A stretch of DNA of 64,000 bases from Saccharomycopsis phalli (GCA_020342235.1 CP073213.1:1032501-1096500); one strand, 5' to 3'; counted from the first letter of the stretch, positions 9,227-19,148 are shown. Notes: a model not told the origin generated them from the sequence alone. Numbers and translations: made by a program.

Positions 9227-10534
9227 CTAGTCACGGCCCAAAAACGGCTCGCCCGATGACGCAGAGTCGTACGACCGCCGCTTGCCCTCGGGCGACGCGC
9301 GCGGCCCGCCCGGCGGCTCGGCGGCCGAGCTCTTGCGGGGCTGCGGCACCGGCGGCGGCGACTTCTCGTCAAACTCGTTGCCGCTCACCTCCTCCTCCTT
9401 CAAGTAGTCCGTGGGCTCAAACGGGTTCTCGGCCGCGCAGTAGTTCCGCAACCCGGCCCGCGAGTACCGCTCGTTCAAGCGGCCGGCGTTGCGCTGGTAG
9501 TACGGCATGTGCTTCTCGGTCCGGCGGTGCGGCCGCACCTGCCGCAGCACCACAGACGACCGGCGTGACGACCCGACGCTCTCGCTGCTTTCCTCGTACA
9601 CCGTGTCGATGATCCGGTCCCGTGGATAGTCCGTGGTGCGCTTCTGCATCGACTTCTTGAGCATGCCAAACGCACTGGCTTTGCTCACGCCCTGGAGCAA
9701 GTTGTCGCGAATGGCAAAGAGCCCGTTGTCGCTGCTCGCGCCGCTGCTCGTGGTTTCGACGGTGTCGCCCGAGTGCCGCCGCGTGATCGGCGTCTTGGAG
9801 AACTTCGACACCACGGTCTTGCGGAACGACTCGTTGAACGGGTCCGCAGGCTTCTCCCCGGCCCGTCCCCGGCGGAAATAGTACCAGAGAAGCAACACCA
9901 CCACAATTGCCCCGCAGATCAGCCCGGCAATCAGCCCGGCTAGCTGCGGCGTGCGGTTCTGCGGCACGTTCCCGTGGAGAATGTTCTTGTAGTAGTTGAC
10001 ATCCACGGTCTGGGTCTGGAAGCTGCCAATCGCCACAGGAGATCCTTCCTGGTACGTCACGGTGACTGTGGTCGGCACCAGCGTCGGAAACGACGTCCGT
10101 CCGTCAGTGACCTCATACGGCTGGGTGTAGACATATCCAAACGTGGTCAAGGGTGCCGGGAGCGTGAGCGTGCGCAACTCGGTGGTGTACGACGTCATGG
10201 CGACCATCAGCGGCAGAATCACCACGGTCTCGGTGACCGTCTGGTTGACCCTGCTCTTGGTCACCGTCGTCGGAAGCGAAAAGTTCGACGGCAGCGAAAG
10301 CGTGGTGATGATCGACACCCGCCCGGACAGTGCGCCGGAGACCCGTGGCATGGTCACCGTTGCCACCTGCGGCTCGCGGGAGTCCTTGGAGATGGATTTG
10401 CTGGATACAAAGTTGCTGATGGTCGCTTGCCAAAGTGCTCCTGTCGCTCCGGCGATGGAGTCTCCAATGGCACTCGTGGGCCCGCTGGCATCGCTGCTCA
10501 ACGTCCCACGGCTGACATCGCTGCTCAGGGACAT
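9227..10534 (-). CDS. single-pass membrane protein with Val/Thr-rich ectodomain, function unknown
   Basis: 435 residues starting at an ATG. The first 198 residues are Ser/Thr/Val-rich (blocks such as VTVTYQEGSPVAIG) with a few N-glycosylation sequons, and no conventional signal peptide is apparent. One strong membrane segment lies at 199-220 (AGLIAGLICGAIVVVLLLWY), followed by an RR stop-transfer signal. The 215-residue tail is charged and Ser-rich, with an ENPFEPTDY element and a proline motif SPPPVPQPRK that could bind an SH3 domain. The layout resembles yeast bud-neck or wall-associated type I proteins, but I cannot assign a family. Confidence 0.75.
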   Translation of the reverse strand: MSLSSDVSRGTLSSDASGPTSAIGDSIAGATGALWQATISNFVSSKSISKDSREPQVATVTMPRVSGALSGRVSIITTLSLPSNFSLPTTVTKSRVNQTVTETVVILPLMVAMTSYTTELRTLTLPAPLTTFGYVYTQPYEVTDGRTSFPTLVPTTVTVTYQEGSPVAIGSFQTQTVDVNYYKNILHGNVPQNRTPQLAGLIAGLICGAIVVVLLLWYYFRRGRAGEKPADPFNESFRKTVVSKFSKTPITRRHSGDTVETTSSGASSDNGLFAIRDNLLQGVSKASAFGMLKKSMQKRTTDYPRDRIIDTVYEESSESVGSSRRSSVVLRQVRPHRRTEKHMPYYQRNAGRLNERYSRAGLRNYCAAENPFEPTDYLKEEEVSGNEFDEKSPPPVPQPRKSSAAEPPGGPRASPEGKRRSYDSASSGEPFLGRD

Positions 10535-10993
10535 GGCTAGGACTGTGTACTGGGATATCGGACGGCTCTCACTTTCTCAATGTGCTGCTTGCAACAACTC
10601 GTGGTACTATTGATTTTTCTGTATGCGCTTTATTACCCGATTCAGACACGCAATTCAGGCAACGGGCTGTGTCTGCCTACAATGACAAGGGCTATATATT
10701 CCGGAGAAAGAAAACCGCCGCCGCAAAAACAGGCATAATCCCATCCTTACAAACCCCCGTCCATGACGTTTGCAGACCCCGCCAACGTTCCCGTGGCGTC
10801 CCATCAGCCTTCCTCGCGTGCCGGAATTTACTCGGAACTTTTACACTACATCCGCCTACATGGATTTCAACTGCAATCTCATTCATGGTTATTTCACCAC
10901 ACTTTTACGTGTCTCCATGCCCGTGTCTCAGATTTTTATCCTCTTTTGCCGTCAATAACTACTACTTTCGGCCACGCATTCCACCCTCGCAAC
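10535..10993. other. intergenic between two minus-strand genes
   Basis: Promoter of the membrane protein plus the NOP13 3' flank. C/T-rich on the + strand with no long open frame, tandem repeat or RNA gene that I can recognise. Confidence 0.5.
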
Positions 10994-12226
10994 CTAGTCA
11001 AATGTAACCTTCTTTCCCTGCGACGGAACAATCGCACTCGACCCTCGTTGAGCCTTGGCCAACGCTACACTGCTCTTTACCCGTCGGTTACCATCCTTTC
11101 GTATCTTCCGTGGCCTCTCATACTCTTTTGACTCTGAACTACCCCTGGTCTCTCCATACTCTCTCGGCTCCCTCTCCCTGGTCTCTCCATACTCTCTTGG
11201 CCCCCTCTCTCTCGCAATTTCCGGCTCGTCCCGATGCGGTCTCTTCACCTGCCGCTTGCTTCGGTCCTCCCCATACTGGAGCTTCAACACCCTCCCCATT
11301 AATCGCTTCGTCAACTTGTCTTTGAGCGCCTTCGTCGCACCTTCCACGTCCTTGAAATCAATAAACGCAAACCCTTTGCACTTGCCACTGTCCTCAAACG
11401 TCGCCATCCGGATCCGCACAATCTCCCCGCAGTGCCGGAACTGCTTCTCCAAGTCCTCCTCCAACGTCTCAAACGACAAATTTCCCACAAACAATATCGT
11501 CGACGGCGTCCCCATCTCAAGCTCCTCCGCTTTGCTCACCGCAGGACGTCCTTTGAAGTCACTCGCATTCTTGATCAACAAATTCCGCCCGTTCAACACA
11601 GACTCAGAAACCCCAATCGCAGTGTTCATCTGCTTCTCCGTCTTGAAATCAATGTAGGCAAAGCCCCGGATCTGGTTCTTCATCTTGCCCTTGGGCAACT
11701 TCATTCTCACAATGTCGTCCTGCCCAATCTTCACATACTTCTCGGGTGACTCCTCCGCCAAACTTTCGGACTTGGTAATGAGAAACGTCTTCAAGTCGCC
11801 TTCTATCGTGTCAAAGGAGAGATTCCCCACCCACACACTGTAAACTGCTTGCTTCTCCTCATCTGCCTTTTCAATCTTCGGCGCCTCAAGCTTCCGCTTG
11901 GCAATCTTATCCACCTTGCCTTTTTTCAACAACCGTTTTTCCTTCTTGGACAACGGCAATGGCTCATTCAAATCAATCTCAATCTCTCCATCCGCGCTTT
12001 CTTGTCCTTTTTCTTCCTCTACACTGTCTTCTTCTGGCTCAGTCTCTTTCTTCTCTTTCTTTTCCTTCTTCTCTTTCTTCTCCTTCTTCTCCTTCTTCTC
12101 CTTCTTTTCTTTTTTCTCCTTCTTTTCCTTCTTTTCCTTCTTGGCCTTTTTCAACTCCTTTTCTTGCTTGGCATCTTCTTTTTCCCTCTTGGCTTCCTTT
12201 TTGATCTTTCTTTCGTCGTCCGACAT
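10994..12226 (-). CDS. NOP13: nucleolar RNA-binding protein Nop13-like, two RRMs
   Basis: 410 residues (S. cerevisiae Nop13: 403). An N-terminal Lys/Glu tract built of KEKK repeats, residues about 22-62, precedes an acidic stretch and a nuclear-type basic region. RRM1 begins SVWVGNLSFDTIEGDLKTFL with RNP1 RGFAYIDF; RRM2 begins ILFVGNLSFETLEEDLEKQF with RNP1 KGFAFIDF. The C-tail carries degenerate REYGETRE repeats and basic residues. Nop13 associates with pre-ribosomal particles in the nucleolus. The KEKK tract is encoded by a ttcttctcc-type microsatellite (about 12045-12150) and is probably length-variable. Confidence 0.88.
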   Translation of the reverse strand: MSDDERKIKKEAKREKEDAKQEKELKKAKKEKKEKKEKKEKKEKKEKKEKKEKKEKKEKKETEPEEDSVEEEKGQESADGEIEIDLNEPLPLSKKEKRLLKKGKVDKIAKRKLEAPKIEKADEEKQAVYSVWVGNLSFDTIEGDLKTFLITKSESLAEESPEKYVKIGQDDIVRMKLPKGKMKNQIRGFAYIDFKTEKQMNTAIGVSESVLNGRNLLIKNASDFKGRPAVSKAEELEMGTPSTILFVGNLSFETLEEDLEKQFRHCGEIVRIRMATFEDSGKCKGFAFIDFKDVEGATKALKDKLTKRLMGRVLKLQYGEDRSKRQVKRPHRDEPEIARERGPREYGETREREPREYGETRGSSESKEYERPRKIRKDGNRRVKSSVALAKAQRGSSAIVPSQGKKVTFD

Positions 12227-12410
12227 TTTGTTCTCTACTGAAAAAAATTTAATATGCGATGAAGTGCATATTCACATGGTATAATACCTACCACTGCATG
12301 GCTTATCGTAGTAGAAAAACTCGCCAATGTTTAATTATGATGCAATAAAAAAAGTGCTTTGCTTCTGATATTACATTCATATTACCTTCCTTTGCTTTTC
12401 TTTGCCTACC

Positions 12411-12515
12411 TTGGGCTATTGCTTTCCTTGGGCTATTGCTTTCCTTGGGCTATTGCTTTCTTTGGACTATTGCTTTCTTTGGGCTATTGCTTCCTTTGGA
12501 CTATTACCTCCTTTA
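12411..12515. repeat. minisatellite, 17-bp unit
   Basis: About six copies of ccttgggctattgcttt with small changes (tttggactattgctt), 185 bp upstream of the NOP13 start codon. No similarity to either neighbouring gene end was seen. Confidence 0.9.
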
Positions 12516-14344
12516 GTAATTACTATTTCCTTGCTCAATTTCTTCCCTTGATGGAATTGCCCTTCTTGCGTCCCTTCCATTTATCAATAGCCTCCTTTTC
12601 AAAGTATAATTAATCAAACTTTGATTAGTCAAGCGAATATACTTTAACCATGTTCCAACCTCATACCCCAGTCACTATATTAGAATAATATGTATTTAGC
12701 GACTATATCTCTACCGAGATTTGGTAAAATCTGTAGGCAGACTTTAAAGAGTTTTGGGCTATCACCATGGTGACTACCGGCTTATCTATATTTTCTACAA
12801 GAATTTAGTCGTAGAGCATGTACAATCCAACAAATTTGTGCACCTCTTTTGGGCTACCAAAAGAAGGCATGGTGGGGTTTGGGTAGCTAAACCTTCTCTT
12901 ATTGTTTCACGGGTACGGTATGTCTCAAAGTGCGAGAATGACAAGTCATGGAACATGGTTGCAAAGAGGACCTCATAACGGAGGCACTTGGGGCCACAAT
13001 TTGTATTAAACTGAGTCTTCATGGTGCTGAAAATAACGCTTTTTCCGCTAGTGTATCGTTTAACGACATATTCTTTTATTTCAAATGCTGAGTAACCATG
13101 CTACAGTCTAACAAATTAAATAAACTTCATCTTAGCCATACTACATTCTAGTGAAATTAAATAAACTTTAAGATTAATATTACTAACGGATATTTCTTTG
13201 AATTTTTCTGTAACTTCGCCTCTCTAGAACCCTGAATATCAATGACAAGAACCAGCTCTTGTACATTTAACAAAACCACTGGTTAAATAGAGAAGGATAT
13301 GCACAGGCCGTCTGATAATATCTTGTCCGCTGACTTTTTATTTTGCCTTTGGATTGAAAAACTCTCCGACTAAAAAATTTATTTACTCATTATAAAAATT
13401 ATTAATCATTGCAAGTGTTTAGGTAGCTGGAGCTACCTTGCTCAATAATATTTGCAAAACAATCTATCGTCAAGTGCTGCAGATGCTACGAAAACAGCAT
13501 TCTGCAAACAATCAACCATAATCAATTAATGCTTGATTACTAGTCAAACAAACTTGAAAACTCCAAAGTGCAGACATTACCACATGTTGGACGGAATTGT
13601 ACAGCACTAGACCATAAGTATAATGTATTGTGTGTTTGAAAACTTTTTATGTCTTGCTATTTTCTCTTGTCATATTATTACCATGTAATGCAAGGTGTAA
13701 AGTTACCATCTTCTGGATCATCCATTGTAAATACAATGGCTTAAAAAATAAACAATGCAAAGTTAATGAATAAAGAAATTTATTACGGGGACACTTTGAC
13801 GTGATAAGCTACACTTTGGGAATGTCGGACGATTCACCTCCAAGAACCAGTCGGGATGGTCAAACTACTCAATTATCAAAATGACGTTGTACATATCCCG
13901 CTACAAGACATTTGGCAGAAACGGTGACGCCCCAAGTACTCCATTTGGAATATACTGTGCATCAATTTTAACCAAGCCATCGTCCAACGAACGTTTCCTG
14001 TTATCTGGACCAAATTGCAACCGTAGGACCAACAAATTGTTGACATTTAATTTTTTCTAATTTAAATATCTGAAAACAATTCCCAGTAATCATTGCGAAT
14101 ACCTCAATAGTGGCATAATTCTTAATTTTAAATTCTTGTAGTTTGGACATCGAGCGCTGTTCTCAAAAAGTTACCAGGTTCTTTCCACAAGAATCAGTAA
14201 ATAGAATAAAGAATCCAATGGCTAAATATCATATTTTTCATATATATAGTTAATTTGTCACCTTTGGCCTGCTTTTGTTTGTGGCTTGTTATCTGTGTAT
14301 AGAACAAGTCGCAATTTCCATAGCTCACTAAAAGAACCTTTAAC
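12516..14344. other. AT-rich gene-free stretch
   Basis: About 1.8 kb with no recognisable gene. Perfect small hairpins occur at 12610-12626 (taatcaaactttgatta) and 13421-13438 (aggtagctggagctacct). An open frame at 12754-12978 has no recognisable homology. From 13040 the sequence is markedly AT-rich with poly-A/T runs. No tRNA, LTR or repeat array recognised. Confidence 0.6.
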
Positions 14345-15403
14345 ATGAATGCTACATCATTATTAGTAGACCTTGATGATTTTGCGGAAACTCGAAGTTG
14401 GTCAAGCAGAAATGGTTCTGGAGCTGACTGCGGCATGTTAAACAGTGACAATGAAACTCTATCATCCAACGAATTTAATGAATTCCGACAAGAAATTGCG
14501 GACGGGATTGAAATCGCAAATACTGATAGAAGCAAACTAAAAAGGATTTATGGTATATTTTGTAAGCATCTAAAGGGAATTTCTGAGCAAAAGGCATTTC
14601 AGAAGAAACACGACAGTAGCGAGATGATTGAGGCATGTTGCTCAAAAGACTTTCTGTTTGACATCTCTCGAGAAAGTGGAATGGATGATACAAAAGGTTA
14701 CTCTACTAGAAGACTTAAATCAAACTTGGATAAAATTTTCGGAATGTACAAATCCAAGAAACCGTCAAGCAATTATTACCCCGAACATGATAGCAAGAGC
14801 AAATGGACCTTTTTCAAGAAACCTAGCGGCTTCTCTATTAAAATTGACAGCGACGAATCACAGCGTGTAACTAGAATGAAACAGAAACTCTCAGTAAGAG
14901 AAAGTTCCCTGAAACGAAGGTTTCCATTTTCCCAATCACCAACCAGGCCAGCTTCAGGAAGAATGATAACTTCACCTACAAATGTCACATCCCCTGTCGA
15001 TTCGAACCAATCAAACCTCACAGCACAGATTGTGTCTTCAATAATGAATTCGTCACAGTTTCGCACGATGGACATCACACCTATTTTCTCTAGCGACCAC
15101 GTCTTTCGAGGAATCACCAGGGCGAATACGGACGGAAATTTGTACCAAGCCAAGTGCCGGTATGAATTACGAAGAACAAGTAGCCAGAGATTCAATCAAA
15201 GTTTAAAAAGATCAATGAGAAGTATCCAAAGGCACCGAATGGAGGTGCTAATGGCGCCATCGCCAATGTTAGAATTGGGAGTAAAGTATTCAAGAAGCTT
15301 GAGGAATATGGTGAAGTCGTTTAGCAACTACGAGCCTGAAACAACAGAAAAAGTAGATACTAGATTAAATGACATTCGAGATCTATTAGGAATGGAGTGT
15401 TAG
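14345..15403 (+). CDS. basic Ser-rich protein of unknown function
   Basis: 352 residues from an ATG, ending 76 bp before the WRS1 start. The N-terminal 60 residues are acidic (SSNEFNEFRQEIADGIEIAN). The middle and C-terminal parts are basic and Ser/Arg-rich (KLSVRESSLKRRFPFSQSPT; QRFNQSLKRSMRSIQRHRME), with many potential SP/TP phosphorylation sites. No membrane segment, zinc motif or known domain is visible. Codon use and frame length look like a genuine gene. Proximity to WRS1 means the WRS1 promoter lies at the end of this gene. I do not recognise the family. Confidence 0.75.
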   Translation: MNATSLLVDLDDFAETRSWSSRNGSGADCGMLNSDNETLSSNEFNEFRQEIADGIEIANTDRSKLKRIYGIFCKHLKGISEQKAFQKKHDSSEMIEACCSKDFLFDISRESGMDDTKGYSTRRLKSNLDKIFGMYKSKKPSSNYYPEHDSKSKWTFFKKPSGFSIKIDSDESQRVTRMKQKLSVRESSLKRRFPFSQSPTRPASGRMITSPTNVTSPVDSNQSNLTAQIVSSIMNSSQFRTMDITPIFSSDHVFRGITRANTDGNLYQAKCRYELRRTSSQRFNQSLKRSMRSIQRHRMEVLMAPSPMLELGVKYSRSLRNMVKSFSNYEPETTEKVDTRLNDIRDLLGMEC

Positions 15404-15479
15404 AGGAAGATACATGTAGATTTACCCTACCGAGACAGTAAGTAAAATATCAAGAAGTTTTCAGGACCAGTGCGACGGA

Positions 15480-16778
15480 ATGACAGAGGAAGTACAAAAG
15501 AAAACCGAGGAATTGAACCTTTGTGAGCAAAATGCGAGTTCATTGGAACAGAAGATCACTCCGTGGGAAGTTGAAGGTGCGGTTGTGGACGGACAAGCGC
15601 AGACCATCAACTATGATAAGTTGATTGCGGATTTCGGCACCAAGGCACTTACTCAAGAGACGTTGGATAGATTCCGACGAGTCACAGGCGAAGAGCCGCA
15701 TTACTTTATGAAGAAGGGTATTTTTTTCTCTGAGCGGGACTTTAACAATATTCTTGACTTGTACGAACACGGTGAGCCTTTTTTCCTCTATACCGGACGA
15801 GGACCGTCGAATGTGATGCACTTGGGCCACATGATTCCGTTTTTGTTTACCAAGTGGCTCCAAGAGGTGTTTGATGCGCCGTTAGTCATTGAGCTTACTG
15901 ACGACGAGAAGTTTTTGTTCAAGCCGAAATTGACCATCCCGGATGTGAAGCATTTTGCCAGAGAGAATGCTCGGGACATTGCTAGTTTGGGGTTCAAGCC
16001 GGAGAACACGTTTATCTTTTCTGACTTGGACTACATGGGGGGTGCATTCTATGAGAATGTGGTCAAGACGCTGCGACAAATCACCACTCTGACGGCACGT
16101 GCAGTGTTTGGGTTCCAGGACTCGGACTGTATTGGCAAGTTGCACTTTGCATCGATCCAAATCTCCACTGCGTTTGCCAGCAGTTTTCCAGGGGTGTTGG
16201 ACTTGCCAGCCAAGGCACCGTGCCTCATTCCTTGTGCCATTGACCAGGACCCATATTTCCGGGTGTGTAGAGATGTGGCCAGCAAGTTGAAGTACGCCAA
16301 ACCGGCCTTGATCCACTCCAAGTTTTTCCCGGCACTTCAGGGGTCGACGACCAAGATGTCGGCTTCTGACGACACTAGTGCGATTTTCATGACCGACACG
16401 CCAAAGCAGGTTGCAAAGAAGATCAACAAGTATGCGTTCAGTGGAGGACAGGTGAGTGTCGAGGAGCACCGGAGACTCGGGGGTAATCCTGACGTGGATG
16501 TGGCGTACCAGTACTTGTCGTTTTTCAACAATGATGAGGAGTATTTGGAAGACTTGGCTGCGAGATACAGAAAGGGCGAGGTTTTGAGTGGGGAGATGAA
16601 GAAGGAGTGTATTGGGGTGTTGGGAGAGTTTGTGAAGGAGTTCCAGGAGAAGCGGGCGACGATTACTGACGAGATTTTGGACCAGTACACCAAGCCACAC
16701 AAGTTGGAGTTTTTCAAAAAGGAGAGAAAGGTTCCGGCCAAGGTTAGAGAGAAGAAGGAGAAGAAGGCGAAGAAGTAG
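15480..16778 (+). CDS. WRS1: cytoplasmic tryptophanyl-tRNA synthetase
   Basis: 432 residues, the same length as yeast Wrs1. It charges tRNA-Trp with tryptophan using ATP. It is a class I synthetase with the HIGH-type MHLGHM near residue 113 and KMSAS near residue 292. Other family blocks are TGRGPSNVMHLGH, ELTDDEKFLF, FGFQDSDCIGK and ALQGSTTKMSASDDTSA; the C-tail is Lys-rich. CTG codons at 16071 and 16089 fall where S. cerevisiae has Ser (VSRQITGSTAKAVFG), which supports CTG being read as Ser here. The gene follows the preceding stop by 76 bp. Confidence 0.97.
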   Translation: MTEEVQKKTEELNLCEQNASSLEQKITPWEVEGAVVDGQAQTINYDKLIADFGTKALTQETLDRFRRVTGEEPHYFMKKGIFFSERDFNNILDLYEHGEPFFLYTGRGPSNVMHLGHMIPFLFTKWLQEVFDAPLVIELTDDEKFLFKPKLTIPDVKHFARENARDIASLGFKPENTFIFSDLDYMGGAFYENVVKTLRQITTLTARAVFGFQDSDCIGKLHFASIQISTAFASSFPGVLDLPAKAPCLIPCAIDQDPYFRVCRDVASKLKYAKPALIHSKFFPALQGSTTKMSASDDTSAIFMTDTPKQVAKKINKYAFSGGQVSVEEHRRLGGNPDVDVAYQYLSFFNNDEEYLEDLAARYRKGEVLSGEMKKECIGVLGEFVKEFQEKRATITDEILDQYTKPHKLEFFKKERKVPAKVREKKEKKAKK

Positions 16779-16984
16779 GCAGGTTGAGGTAATAATGAAG
16801 GCCGGGCTGTGGTGGAGGTGTACAAAAATACCAAAATATACATATTAACCTAGAAAGATACTGGAATGTATTGCAGCATTAATCATGGTAGAACTGGATA
16901 TTGTAGATTTGAGTAGTGAGGGAGGAAATGGGGAGCTGAGAATATCGGTGAGCCAAAATAAAACAGTAGGATTGCAAGACAAGA

Positions 16985-17095
16985 TGGAATTAACAGTTTG
17001 AATAACAGTTTGAATTAACAGTTTGAATAACAGTTTGAATTAACAGTTTGAATAACAGTTTGAATTAACAGTTTGAATAACAGTTTGAATTAATG
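16985..17095. repeat. minisatellite, 25-bp unit made of two half-units
   Basis: Alternating aattaacagtttg and aataacagtttg half-units, about eight in all, downstream of WRS1 and upstream of the first thioesterase. The rest of 16779-17328 is ordinary AT-rich flank with a TATA-like catatata at 17293, 36 bp before the next ATG. Confidence 0.92.
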
Positions 17096-17328
17096 TCATA
17101 TTGAATTAATGCAGCTACCAATACCCATGGCCAGAGTAGAATATTGGCGACATACAGAGTACCGGGAAAGAGGGGTGGGCGAAAATACACCACCAATCTA
17201 TTACCGCACTTTATATACCTAATTAATACAATTGCGTATCATCTGGTGTGACCTTGCTGTTTTAGGCAGATCGAGCCTCGCTAGTCGGAGTGCATATATA
17301 ACCTCAAACTGAAGCCAGACCCAGAGAC

Positions 17329-18339
17329 ATGCAGTCCATCAGCAGGCTTCAATATGAAATGGCACTTGTCCAGATATCCGATTGGACCTTTGAGAACCAG
17401 CACGATCTTCATGTGATGATTGGATCGGCTCCGGGTGGGGCCTTTGGTGGATGTATGTTGTACCAGGGACTTTATTGCGCCTACAAGACGGTGCGGCCGG
17501 GACTAATATGCAGCAACTTCCATGGGACATTCATCAAGCGGGTGCAGAGCGACGTGCGAATCCAGGCCAAGGTCGAGAAGTTGCGGGACGGGCGGACCGT
17601 CTGCCATCGGCAGGTGAAGATATACCAGCAGGACCAATTGTGCTACAGTGTGGTGGTGTTGTTTGTGGAAAACAGCACCGACATGGGCCAGCAGCCGACA
17701 GTGAACGTGTCTAGTGTTCCTAATCCATGGGTGCTGGATATAAAGTACAATCCTTTTACCGACGGAAGCATCTCGTTGGACAGCATCGACGACAATCGGG
17801 CTTTTACCACCTGGTCCATGAGCAACACCGAGAAGCTCGGGTGTCTTGACGTGCGGTCGTCTCACCACTACTTTTCCACAGAGGAGCACTTTAAATACGA
17901 CGATCGCAGCAGCACCGCTATCGGCGCAAGAAACACCTTCTTCTGGTCGAGACTCCGGCCTCCTGTCGGCAATCATGTTGGCGAGACCTTGCCGCACCTC
18001 GAGCACTTGTTTCTCGCATACATGACGGACCACGACTTTATCATTGCCATCCCAGGACTCATGGGGTATCTGTTTACCCAGGCTACGCAAATGGTCAGCT
18101 TGGACCACTCGGTGTACTTCCAGGACCCAAAGCACTCCACCACTGCGTACGACTGGCATTTTCTGGTGTGCAACATTTCCAAAGCGCAAAACGGGCGGGT
18201 GGTGGTGCAGATGAGGGTGATGAACCGGTATGGCGAGTTGGTGGCATTGGTGGTCCAGGAAGCAATGTGTGTGTTTGACAATACCCAAGGGGACTTGGCC
18301 ATGCCTCGGGACATGCCTTGGGGTACTTCGAAGATGTAG
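17329..18339 (+). CDS. acyl-CoA thioesterase, TesB/Tes1 family, copy 1
   Basis: 336 residues with two hot-dog domains in the TesB/ACOT8 arrangement. It would hydrolyse acyl-CoA to free acid and CoA, in peroxisomal beta-oxidation in fungi. The N-terminal domain holds GGAFGGCMLYQGLYCAYKTV. The C-terminal domain holds QMVSLDHSVYFQ and VVQEAM, placing the expected catalytic Asp, Thr and Gln at about D259, T271/T272 and Q310. The C-terminus is SKM, a plausible variant type 1 peroxisomal signal. A diverged second copy lies 0.8 kb downstream on the same strand, so this is an old tandem duplication. Which copy corresponds to yeast TES1 cannot be settled here. Confidence 0.9.
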   Translation: MQSISRLQYEMALVQISDWTFENQHDLHVMIGSAPGGAFGGCMLYQGLYCAYKTVRPGLICSNFHGTFIKRVQSDVRIQAKVEKLRDGRTVCHRQVKIYQQDQLCYSVVVLFVENSTDMGQQPTVNVSSVPNPWVLDIKYNPFTDGSISLDSIDDNRAFTTWSMSNTEKLGCLDVRSSHHYFSTEEHFKYDDRSSTAIGARNTFFWSRLRPPVGNHVGETLPHLEHLFLAYMTDHDFIIAIPGLMGYLFTQATQMVSLDHSVYFQDPKHSTTAYDWHFLVCNISKAQNGRVVVQMRVMNRYGELVALVVQEAMCVFDNTQGDLAMPRDMPWGTSKM

Positions 18340-18345
18340 AGAAGC

Positions 18346-18500
18346 AGGGTGGGATAGGGAATAAGATGGAGTAGGGAATAAGATGGAGTAGGGAATAAGA
18401 TGGGGTAGGGAATAAGATGGAGTAGGGAATAAGATGGAGTAGGGAATAAGATGGAGTAGGGAATAAGATAGAGCAGAGAATTAGATAGAGCAGAGAATTA
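18346..18500. repeat. minisatellite, 17-bp unit, immediately after a stop codon
   Basis: Seven or eight copies of aagatggagtagggaat starting within about 25 bp of the thioesterase stop codon, decaying to tagagcagagaatta at the far end. The gene terminus itself reads aagatgtagagaagcaggg, which partly resembles the unit. Confidence 0.92.
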
Positions 18501-18528
18501 TATGGAGCGGCTCAAGTCACCTACGACC

Positions 18529-18716
18529 TAGGAAAAGCTCACTGCCCCTCCAATGCCCATTACTTTACATATTCATATGCTCTAGTCGAAAGCTTATCTC
18601 TGTCGCAGAGTTTCTTTCGACTACATAGTAGCACAGTCCTAAGTCGTAGACGGCAAAGTATAAATCTCCTCTGGGAGCCTAGTATAGCTATAGCCGTAAA
18701 TAAATATTATTATTAT
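18529..18716 (+). mobile_element. dispersed element copy A, probable truncated LINE 3' end
   Basis: About 190 bp closely similar (roughly three quarters identical by eye) to 59771-59963. Shared blocks include ctccaatgcccatta, tttacatattca, ctttcga, ctacatag and ggcaaagtataaatctcctc. Both copies end in the tail tattattattata. A fixed 3' sequence plus a short simple tail is what 5'-truncated non-LTR retrotransposons leave; a SINE is the alternative. It lies directly after the 17-bp array, and the flank after the tail (ggagtagagagaatg) resembles an array unit, so it may have landed inside the array. Confidence 0.7.
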
Positions 18717-19148
18717 AGTTGGAGTAGAGAGAATGTATAGCACAGAGTATAGGGACGTAAACTAATGCTCAAGGCCAAATGGATAGAAAATACATCTACA
18801 TAGAAAAATGACCAATACCATGACAATATCCAATTCCATTTCTCATCCTATTAGCATCGTATTTTAACCAAACTAGAATGCCATCCCAAAGGGTCCATTA
18901 ATCCGCAACCATGTGAAGCGGTGTTACACTTTCCTAAAAGAGCAGACTAGAAATCTTTAGCGATTCACACCAGTGAGAAAAGCGTTTGATTATAAAAACC
19001 TGTCCAAGTGCCGGGATTTCAAGCCACATATATTAATTAGCTTGAGTGCCAGGATATTTATCCATCCTTATCGTGCCATTATCCATTATCGTGATATTAT
19101 CCGCTATCGTGCCTATCCATTGTCGTACCGTCTCAACTTCACACCAAC
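18717..19148. other. intergenic, promoter of the second thioesterase
   Basis: About 430 bases. A short imprecise repeat of ccattatcgtg/ccgctatcgtg (about 19075-19125) lies just upstream of the start codon. Nothing else seen. Confidence 0.5.

Noticed and set aside
12754-12978. 74-codon plus-strand frame in the AT-rich gap
   Set aside because: Moderately protein-like but no homology, no paralogue in the window and an overlapping frame of similar length on the other strand.
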